Shown: piece by piece, positions 1 through 4,992 of the stretch
Numbering within the stretch: position 1 is the first letter of the stretch
How the letters are laid out: every line of letters begins with the position of its first letter
Position numbers and translations under genes: made by a program
The notes under the pieces: generated by a model
What the model was told of the DNA's origin: nothing
Databases searched by the model: none
What the model saw: only the letters and a program-made list of their open reading frames with translations
DNA from: JANWXR01 sp033577755
GTDB lineage: Bacteria > Chloroflexota > Anaerolineae > Anaerolineales > UBA6663
Length of the DNA stretch: 13,059 nucleotides
NCBI GenBank assembly: GCA_033577755.1
Contig: JAVQXV010000084.1
Span: forward strand, 1-13,059
Direction of reading: 5' to 3'

Positions 1-554
1 CGGCCGCGCCGGCGGGCGACGACCCACATATACGCCTGCCCGAACAGGAACATCACAAACACCATCCCATACCCCGCCAGCCCGCCGATGAGCGTCTTCT
101 GCCAGCCACGGTCGGGCGACAGGCCGCCGAGCAGCAAGAGCACGATGGCCGAGACCCACACCACGCGCCATAGCACCAGCCGGTGCTCGATGTCAATTAC
201 AGTGATAAGCAGGAAGATGAAGCTGACGATGACCCCGGCGTAAAAGACGCCCACCTCGCCCCCGGCCCAGCGCCATAGTCCTACCGCCCCGATGGCGCTG
301 CCGGCCTCCACCAGCGGCGCGCGCCAACCGCGTTCGGCCCCACAGTATGTGCAACGCCCGCGCGCCAGCAGCAGGTGTGCAAAGGCCGGCCAGTGCGCCG
401 CAGGAAAAAGGCGGCCACAGCTCCGGCAGTACGGCGCGCGGATCGGGAGTGGCCTCTCATTGCGCAGCGGCAGCTGATCGGCCAGTGCATTGACGACGAC
501 GCCCAGCGCCAGACCGACAAGACCTGCGGCGATATCCAGAAGAACCGGCCACAT
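1..554 (-). CDS. pilD: Prepilin (type IV leader) peptidase, A24 family, 3' end cut by window
   Basis: Inner-membrane aspartyl peptidase that cleaves, and in many members N-methylates, type IV prepilins or pseudopilins. I translated 184 codons from the ATG at 554; the frame is open to the window edge. Visible: a hydrophobic N-terminal helix (about residues 5-25), then the family's cytoplasmic zinc motif with C43-x2-C46 and C68-x2-C71, then hydrophobic segments at about 82-95, 101-120, 132-146 and 155-180. The segment TVIDIEH (118-124) carries the first catalytic Asp, D121. The second catalytic Asp, in the GxGD motif, would lie beyond the window, so activity cannot be judged. There is no Shine-Dalgarno sequence; a perfect TATAAT lies seven bases before the ATG, suggesting a leaderless mRNA. 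Product confident; exact paralogue (pilus, competence or secretion) unknown. Confidence 0.9.
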   Translation of the reverse strand, partial: MWPVLLDIAAGLVGLALGVVVNALADQLPLRNERPLPIRAPYCRSCGRLFPAAHWPAFAHLLLARGRCTYCGAERGWRAPLVEAGSAIGAVGLWRWAGGEVGVFYAGVIVSFIFLLITVIDIEHRLVLWRVVWVSAIVLLLLGGLSPDRGWQKTLIGGLAGYGMVFVMFLFGQAYMWVVARRRG

Positions 555-561
555 GGTGCGG

Positions 562-567
562 ATTATA
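562..567 (-). promoter_or_regulatory. -10 element TATAAT for prepilin peptidase
   Basis: Reading the minus strand, TATAAT is followed by CCGCACC and then the ATG at 554. Transcription would be expected to start at or within a base or two of the ATG, which fits the absence of a Shine-Dalgarno sequence. No convincing -35 hexamer is seen 16-18 bases upstream. Confidence 0.5.
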
Positions 568-606
568 CTTCCGGTGGCCACAGCTTGCGCTTTTTGCTAC
601 TCGTGA

Positions 607-906
607 GTGAGCACGCCAAGGTTGTCAGGGAACGTGCCGCCCCTTCGTCCTTCGGCGGGCTTCGCCGAGCGAAGCCACGCTTAGGGTGTCCTGCGCGGCG
701 GGCATCCTGAGTGGACGCTGAGCGAAGCCGAAGGGTTAGGGTGCGGCTGACCTGTGCTGCATGCACACCGGGAAGACGCCCTCTCGCGTCTCTGTGTCTC
801 TGTGTCCCCGCGTCTTCGGGCAAGCGTGTGCGCGCAAAGGTTGTCGGGAAACGCGCCGCCCCTTCGACTGCGCTCAGGGTGCGGCTGACATGTTTTGCAT
901 GCACAC
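607..906. repeat. Palindrome-ended mosaic repeat, units 1 and 2
   Basis: Two units of a repeat family. Unit 1 is about 607-768 and unit 2 about 826-906. Each starts with a form of GTGTGCACGCAAAGGTTGTC and ends with a form of GGCTGACATGTTTTGCGTGC followed by ACAC, so the ends are imperfect inverted repeats of one another (shared core GTGTGCACGCAAA, three bases, TGTCAG). The middle of unit 1 carries the words GCGAAGCC, GGCGGGCATCCTGAG and GCGAAGCCGAAGGG; unit 2 is shorter and carries CCCCTTCGACTGCGCTCAGG. Bases 777-825 between them hold a different tract with 8-base periodicity (GTCTCTGT repeated). No transposase is present; it resembles a non-autonomous MITE-like or BIME-like intergenic repeat. 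Confidence 0.75.
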
Positions 907-1021
907 GAGGCGCCTCCCGTTTCAGGATAGACCTGTGCGATTCCGCACCGCGAGTCAGCCGATGTGCAACTCGCTCCACCTTCCGGCGGATTTTCAAGTG
1001 GAAAGGCAGATGGTGCGCTGA
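907..1021 (+). other. Unique segment between repeats, possible 3' remnant of a gene
   Basis: About 115 bases that do not match the surrounding repeats. One plus frame runs open to a TGA at 1019-1021, with high G+C in third positions over the last 26 codons (ending LPADFQVERQMVR), as in the real genes here. There is no start codon of its own outside the repeat. It could be the tail of a destroyed gene or chance. I do not recognise the peptide. Confidence 0.2.
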
Positions 1022-1056
1022 AGAGTCATTCATCCACTGCAAAAAGGATGTTTCAC

Positions 1057-1108
1057 CGCTGAGATCGCAGAGCATGCGGAGATAAGAAAGGACTCTGCGC
1101 TCTCGGCG
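1057..1108. repeat. CGCAGAG-word inverted repeat
   Basis: Arms CGCTGAGATCGCAGAG (1057-1072) and CTCTGCGCTCTCGGCG (1093-1108) are complementary at 14 of 16 positions around a 20-base centre. This is the CTCTGCG/CGCAGAG class of word-periodic intergenic repeat, distinct from the mosaic units on either side. No coding content is seen. Confidence 0.6.
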
Positions 1109-1125
1109 TTCTCCGCGGCGCGTTT

Positions 1126-1163
1126 TTTTTTCAGTGCACTCACGTATGAGTCCACTGAAAAAA
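1126..1163. repeat. Near-perfect 17-bp palindrome with 4-base loop
   Basis: Arms 1126-1142 and 1147-1163 pair at 16 of 17 positions around the loop CGTA. The stem runs from a T6 tract through CAGTGCACTCA. Because the T tract is 5' and the A tract 3' on both strands, it is not a rho-independent terminator in either direction. The word TTTCAGTGCACTCAC recurs at about 1847-1861, and a relative of the right arm (GACTCCACTG then AAAACTAC) occurs at about 9712-9732, so it is a dispersed repeat. Confidence 0.65.
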
Positions 1164-1395
1164 CTACTTTTCGGGCGCAAAAGCCACCATATATGGCGTC
1201 GAAAAGACAACCAAAGCGGCATATGTGGTGGCCAAGCGTTTCAATCATGACTTTTTAGTGCACTCTAAAGTTGGTTTGCAACTCGGCGCTGAAGTCTGCT
1301 TGAGTGAGATGTTTTTAGCGAAGTGGGCAAACCAATTAGTGGCTTCATTAAGCGAAGCCACGCTTAGGATGCCCTCTGCGCGGCGGGCATCCTAA
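1159..1395 (+). other. Open frame in an AT-richer island, unrecognised
   Basis: The plus frame from 1159 to the TAA at 1393-1395 is open for 78 codons. The part before the next repeat (to about 1345) is clearly lower in G+C than the flanking genes and reads like a globular protein segment (for example YGVEKTTKAAYVVAKRFNHD). It has no ATG near its beginning; GTG codons at 1225 and 1228 are the only plausible starts and have no clear ribosome binding site. The last 16 codons lie in repeat DNA. A 9-base inverted repeat, TTGGTTTGC at 1271-1279 and GCAAACCAA at 1327-1335, lies within it. Best described as a possible gene relic or foreign insertion; function unknown. Confidence 0.25.
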
Positions 1396-1793
1396 GCGGA
1401 CGCGGAGCGAAGCCGAAGGGTCAGGGTGCGGCTGATATGTTTTGCGGGCACACGGCGCTTCGTGTGCACGCAAAGGTTGTCGGTGGTAGCCGCATCCTGA
1501 GCGGAGCGGGCTGCTTTTGCCCGCGCAGTCTAAGGAGGAGCGGCTGACATCTTTTGCGTGCACATGCGCTTTGTGTGCACGCAAAGGTTGTCAGGGAACG
1601 AGCCGTCCCTTCGTCCTTCGGCGGGCTTCGCCGAGCGAAGCCGCGCTCAGGATGTCCTTGCGCGGCGGGCATCCTGAGCGGACGCCGAGCGAAGCCGAAG
1701 CGGTAATCGCCGGACGCCCGCCGCTCCCCTGAGCGCGCTCTATGAGCGAAGCCGAAGGGTCAGGGTGCGGCCGACAGGTTTTTGCGTGCACAC
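1348..1793. repeat. Palindrome-ended mosaic repeat, units 3 to 5 in tandem
   Basis: Unit 3 (about 1348-1453) lacks its left end; unit 4 (1462-1564) and unit 5 (1573-1793) have both ends. Where units abut, the ends form hairpins: arms 1441-1454 and 1461-1474 pair at 13 of 14 positions around GCGCTT, and arms 1553-1564 and 1574-1585 pair at 12 of 12 around a 9-base loop. Inside unit 5, GCTCAGGATG (1645-1654) and CATCCTGAGC (1670-1679) form a perfect 10-bp stem. The units are tandem and separated only by short spacers such as GGCGCTT. All reading frames across this stretch are repeat-derived and I call no gene here. Confidence 0.75.
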
Positions 1794-1808
1794 GGCGCTT
1801 CTCGACCT

Positions 1809-1838
1809 TTGCTTCGCGTTCGTTTCGTCTGCTAAAAT
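1809..1838 (+). promoter_or_regulatory. Candidate promoter for rimM
   Basis: TTGCTT (1809-1814), an 18-base spacer, and TAAAAT (1833-1838) preceded by TG at 1830-1831, an extended -10. It lies at the right edge of the repeat array and would give a leader of about 110 bases. The -35 is weak, so the call relies on the extended -10. Confidence 0.4.
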
Positions 1839-1846
1839 TCCAGCTC

Positions 1847-1955
1847 TTTCAGTGCACTCACATCTGTCACAGATGAGCGCAGATTTTTTTTGGCAAAAAG
1901 TTGCGTCATCTGCGGATAGATTGAGACAGCCGAGCAGTTACGCGGATTTTTTATT
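1847..1955. repeat. ATCTGCG/GCAGAT word repeat abutting the rimM start
   Basis: Starts with TTTCAGTGCACTCAC (a second copy of the word at about 1128), then CATCTGT-C-ACAGATG (1861-1875, perfect 7-base arms), GCGCAGATTTTTTTT, GCGTCATCTGCGGAT and TTACGCGGATTTTTT. This class of CAGAT/ACGCGGATT repeat ends within a few bases of the rimM ATG. It fills most of the transcribed leader and leaves no recognisable Shine-Dalgarno sequence. Confidence 0.6.
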
Positions 1956-1956
1956 G

Positions 1957-2451
1957 ATGCCGGAACTGGTGACCATTGGCCGCATTGTGCGCCCGCATGG
2001 CGTGCGCGGCGAGATGGTGTTGGAAGCAGACGCCGACGCCGCGAACGCGCTGGCCGGGGTGGAGACCGTCTATGTGGGCGAGCCGCCCGTGGCTTGCAGG
2101 CTGGTCGCGGTACGCCGCCATCGTGGCCGCCTGCTCATCCGCCTGGCCGGCTGCGACGACCGCAACTTCGCCGAAGCCTATCGCGGGCAGAGCGTGCGCC
2201 TGGCCCGCGCCGCCAGACCGCTCCCGCCGGGCACGTACTACTGGAGCCAAATCCTCGGACTGACAGTGGTGACGGTTGAAGGCGAGACGTTGGGCACAAT
2301 CACCGACATCCTGGAGACCGGCGCGAACGATGTGTACGTGGTGCACGGTGATAGCGGCGAGGTGCTTATCCCTGCCGCTCCCGGCGTCGTCCAGCAGGTG
2401 GATTTGGAGCGGCAGCGTATGATCGTTCAGCTGCCGGAGGGTCTGAGGTAG
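1957..2451 (+). CDS. rimM: Ribosome maturation factor RimM
   Basis: RimM binds ribosomal protein S19 and assists 30S head maturation in the cytoplasm. The 164-residue product has the family's two domains: an N-terminal beta-barrel opening with IGRIVRPHGVRGE (7-19), and a C-terminal PRC-barrel from about 93 with YYWSQILGL (94-102), TGANDVYVV (121-129) and the LIPAAPGVVQQVDL stretch (137-150), ending LPEGLR. Length is normal. I chose the ATG at 1957 because the family starts just before IGRIV; the same frame extends upstream to 1765, but those 64 codons are repeat DNA. There is no clear Shine-Dalgarno sequence. The gene normally follows rpsP-khpA and often precedes trmD; here both are missing next to it and rpsP-khpA sit at the far end of the window on the other strand. 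Confidence 0.95.
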   Translation: MPELVTIGRIVRPHGVRGEMVLEADADAANALAGVETVYVGEPPVACRLVAVRRHRGRLLIRLAGCDDRNFAEAYRGQSVRLARAARPLPPGTYYWSQILGLTVVTVEGETLGTITDILETGANDVYVVHGDSGEVLIPAAPGVVQQVDLERQRMIVQLPEGLR

Positions 2452-2453
2452 TA

Positions 2454-2539
2454 TCTCGCGCAAAGTTGCAAAAATGCAAAGGCGCCAGGACGCAAGGCGC
2501 AAAGATGCGAAGACGCGAAGAGATGCTCTTGGCGCGAGA
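2454..2539. repeat. 86-bp CGCAAAG/CGCGAAG word element with inverted ends
   Basis: Begins two bases after the rimM stop codon. TCTCGCGC (2454-2461) and GCGCGAGA (2532-2539) are perfect 8-base inverted ends; with flanking bases they read TCTCGCGCAAAG and CTTGGCGCGAGA. The interior is built of words such as ATGCAAAGGCGC, GACGCAAGGCGCAAAG and TGCGAAGACGCGAAGAG with a period near 8-9 bases. It could fold at the end of the rimM message, but there is no U tract for intrinsic termination. Confidence 0.6.
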
Positions 2540-2653
2540 CCATTTCTGCGCAGCTCACGGATGACGCCGTCAGGGACGGTATAGACAGTCAATCGTTGCG
2601 GGGAGGAGCGGTGGCATCGTCGTCGCTCTATGATGTTCACAATGACTCCCCCA

Positions 2654-2683
2654 TTGACACGCTCAAAATGCCTATGCTATTCT
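2654..2683 (+). promoter_or_regulatory. Sigma-70-type promoter for dprA
   Basis: Perfect -35 TTGACA (2654-2659), an 18-base spacer, and -10 TATTCT (2678-2683). Transcription would begin near 2690, about 25 bases before the GTG at 2716. This helps decide the dprA start, since every in-frame start further upstream lies within or before the promoter. Confidence 0.6.
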
Positions 2684-2715
2684 GCCGCGCGCTTCCTTAT
2701 GGTCTGAGGCGTGAC

Positions 2716-3825
2716 GTGGAACAACTACGTTACTGGCTCGGCTTTAATCTGGTGCGCGGCATCGGCCCGGCGCGTATCCGGCGCCTGCTCGACCATTTCG
2801 GCGAGTTGGGTGCTGCCTGGAAGGCGAGCGCGGCCGAGTTACAGCAGGCCGGCCTTGACCGGCGCTCGGTAGATAACCTGCTGAAGGCGCGCAGCCAGAT
2901 TGACCTCGACCTCGTGCTGGAGCGCGTGGAGAGGGCCGGAGCGCAAGTGCTGACGTGGGAGTCGCCGGAGTATCCGCGCAACTTGCTCAACATCGCCGCG
3001 CCGCCACCGGTGCTATTCGTCAAGGGTACGCTCAGGCCGGAGGATGAGTGGGCGGTGGCTATGGTAGGCACACGCCGCGCCACGGCCTACGGTCGCGAAG
3101 TGACCCGCGAGCTGGCGATGCGGCTGGCCGCCAGCGGCGTGACGGTAGTCAGCGGGCTGGCACGCGGCATTGATGCAGTGGCGCACCGTGCCGCCCTTGA
3201 GGCCGGCGGACGGACGATTGCCGTGCTTGGCTGTGGCGTGGATCAGGTCTATCCGCCCGAACATCGCGAGCTGGCCGAGGCGATTACACGCTCAGGTGCG
3301 CTGGTTAGCGACTATCCTATCGGCGAGCCGCCCGACGCTGCCAACTTCCCGCCGCGCAACCGGATCATCAGCGGCCTTTCGCGCGGCGTGGTGATCGTGG
3401 AGGCCGGCCCAGACAGCGGCGCGCTCATCACCGCCGACTTTGCCGCCGAGCAGGGTCGCGAGGTCTTTGCCGTGCCCGGCAACATCAACCAGCGTTCGAG
3501 CATCGGCCCGAACAAGCTCATCCAGCAGGGCGCACACATGGTGCTCTCCGCCGCCGACATTCTGGAGGAGCTGAACCTGACGCTGGTGAACGAGTACAGC
3601 GAAGCGCGGGCGGCACTACCCGCCGACGCTACCGAGCAGCGCGTGCTGGAGAAGTTGAGCGCCGGCCCGACGCACATTGACGACCTCGGCATGCAGCTGG
3701 CGCTGCCGATTGCGCAACTTTCCAGCACGCTGGCGTTGATGGAGCTGAAGGGATTGGTGCGACAGATCGGTGGCATGAACTACGTCATCGCACGCGAAGC
3801 GCGGGCCGCGTACACCGTCGAATAG
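2716..3825 (+). CDS. dprA: DNA-processing protein DprA (Smf)
   Basis: DprA protects incoming single-stranded DNA and loads RecA on it during natural transformation. The 369-residue product has an N-terminal SAM/HhH-like region with LVRGIGPARIRRLL (12-25), then the Rossmann-like DprA core: MVGTRRATAYG (116-126), SGLARGIDAVAH (146-157), GCGVDQVYPPEH (172-183), FPPRNRIISGLS (211-222), EAGPDSGALITA (229-240) and FAVPGN (251-256), and a C-terminal winged-helix-like region from about 300. The GTG at 2716 is chosen because it lies behind GAGG with six bases between, follows the promoter at 2654-2683, and matches the usual family N-terminus (EQLRYWLGFNLV). The same frame is open upstream to a TTG at 2596, giving 40 extra residues that look non-genuine. 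A prepilin peptidase in the same window fits a competence role but does not prove it. Confidence 0.95.
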   Translation: MEQLRYWLGFNLVRGIGPARIRRLLDHFGELGAAWKASAAELQQAGLDRRSVDNLLKARSQIDLDLVLERVERAGAQVLTWESPEYPRNLLNIAAPPPVLFVKGTLRPEDEWAVAMVGTRRATAYGREVTRELAMRLAASGVTVVSGLARGIDAVAHRAALEAGGRTIAVLGCGVDQVYPPEHRELAEAITRSGALVSDYPIGEPPDAANFPPRNRIISGLSRGVVIVEAGPDSGALITADFAAEQGREVFAVPGNINQRSSIGPNKLIQQGAHMVLSAADILEELNLTLVNEYSEARAALPADATEQRVLEKLSAGPTHIDDLGMQLALPIAQLSSTLALMELKGLVRQIGGMNYVIAREARAAYTVE

Positions 3826-3899
3826 CCCGTGTTGCGCGCTCGCGGTTTCGCAAGTGTGAACTACGAAACTCGCCGAGCGCCACCCAGGAACGCGCTTAC

Positions 3900-4976
3900 A
3901 TGGACAATTATTTTGCCGTCATCCTGGCCGGGGGCGGCGGCACCCGCCTGTGGCCGCTCTCGCGCCAAAGACAGCCCAAGCAGTCCATCAAACTGCTGGG
4001 CGACCGCACGCTGTTTCAAATCGCGGTGGACCGACTGGCGCCTCTCTTCCCACCGGAACGTATTTTAGTGGTGACCGGCGTGCAGTATGCTGACGATCTG
4101 CGTGCACAGCGTCCCGCTTTGCCGGCAGAGAACTTCATCATCGAGCCGGCGCCGAAAGGCACCGCGCCGGCCATCGGGCTGGCGGCGCTGACCATCCGGC
4201 GGCGCGACCCGCAGGCGCTGATGGCCTGCCTGACCGCCGACCATTTCATCAAAGACGAAGCACGCTTCCGTGCACTGTTGCAGGCCGCTGCCGAGGTCGC
4301 TCTCAAAGATTATCTGGTGACGCTCGGCATCGAGCCGACCTTCCCGGCAACCGGCTTCGGTTACATCCGGCGCGATACGCTTCTGGGGACGTTTGGTGGG
4401 TTCGAGGTGTACCACGCCGCGCGCTTCCGTGAGAAGCCCCCCCTGGCCGAAGCTGAGCGCATGGTCGCGGATGGCCGGCATTCCTGGAACTCCGGCATGT
4501 TCGTTTGGAAAGTTGAGCAGTTGATGGCGGAGTTCGCTTGGCAGATGCCCGGCTTTCATCACCAGCTGATGCAGATCGAAGCCGACCCCCGCATGCTAAC
4601 GCAGGTCTGGCCCAACGTCATCGAGAAGACGATTGACTACGGCATCATGGAGGGCGCAGAACGAGTGGTGGTAATTCCGGCGGGAGGGCTGGGCTGGAGC
4701 GATGTAGGCAGCTGGGACTCGCTCTTTGATGTGTTGCCCGCCGACGAACAGGGCAACATTGTCGTTGGCACCGACCTGTTGGAGATCAACACGCGCGGCA
4801 CGCTCGTTCACAGCAGCAATCCGGCGCGGAAGCTGGTCGCACTGATCGGCGCTTCCGATCTGGTGATCGTGGACACTGGCGATGTGCTGCTGGTGTGCCC
4901 GCGCCGGCAGGCGCAGGCCGTGCGCGAGATAGTGGCCGCGCTCAAGCAGCGCCCGGACGGCGCACAATTTTTGTGA
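3900..4976 (+). CDS. manC: Mannose-1-phosphate guanylyltransferase
   Basis: Makes GDP-mannose from mannose 1-phosphate and GTP in the cytoplasm, for polysaccharide, glycan or compatible-solute synthesis. The 358-residue nucleotidyltransferase has the pyrophosphorylase signature GGGGTRLWPLSR (11-22) with PKQ (26-28), then IEPAPKGTAPAI (81-92), TADHFIKDEARF (112-123), TGFGYIRR (151-158), FREKP (176-180), WNSGMFVWK (196-204) and GGLGWSDVGSW (262-272). It is the short type without a fused phosphomannose isomerase domain, and length is normal for that type. A weak AGGA lies about ten bases before the ATG. It lies 74 bases after dprA and 16 before topA on the same strand, so it is probably co-transcribed with both. 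The broader family also includes other sugar nucleotidyltransferases, but the motifs favour GDP-mannose. Confidence 0.9.
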   Translation: MDNYFAVILAGGGGTRLWPLSRQRQPKQSIKLLGDRTLFQIAVDRLAPLFPPERILVVTGVQYADDLRAQRPALPAENFIIEPAPKGTAPAIGLAALTIRRRDPQALMACLTADHFIKDEARFRALLQAAAEVALKDYLVTLGIEPTFPATGFGYIRRDTLLGTFGGFEVYHAARFREKPPLAEAERMVADGRHSWNSGMFVWKVEQLMAEFAWQMPGFHHQLMQIEADPRMLTQVWPNVIEKTIDYGIMEGAERVVVIPAGGLGWSDVGSWDSLFDVLPADEQGNIVVGTDLLEINTRGTLVHSSNPARKLVALIGASDLVIVDTGDVLLVCPRRQAQAVREIVAALKQRPDGAQFL

Positions 4977-4992
4977 AAGAACAAGAACTCTG

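Noticed and set aside
1126..1163. Bidirectional rho-independent terminator
   Set aside because: On both strands the T tract is before the stem and an A tract follows it, the reverse of a terminator.
563..1222. Long minus-strand reading frame of 219 codons across the repeat zone
   Set aside because: It is made of translated repeat modules (for example repeated HAKHVSRTL-like words) and spans several different repeat classes; no domain is visible.
1348..1791. Several overlapping 66-83 codon frames on both strands
   Set aside because: All lie in mosaic repeat units 3-5; open frames arise from GC-rich repeats.
1765..1956. 64-codon N-terminal extension of RimM
   Set aside because: Encoded by repeat DNA and absent from the RimM family; the family start fits the ATG at 1957.
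1951..2640. 229-codon minus-strand frame antisense to rimM
   Set aside because: It covers rimM in full and has no domain; the short part beyond rimM is too little to call a gene.
2596..2715. 40-codon upstream extension of DprA from a TTG
   Set aside because: The extension lies in or before a good promoter (2654-2683), and homologous N-termini begin at the residues encoded from 2716.
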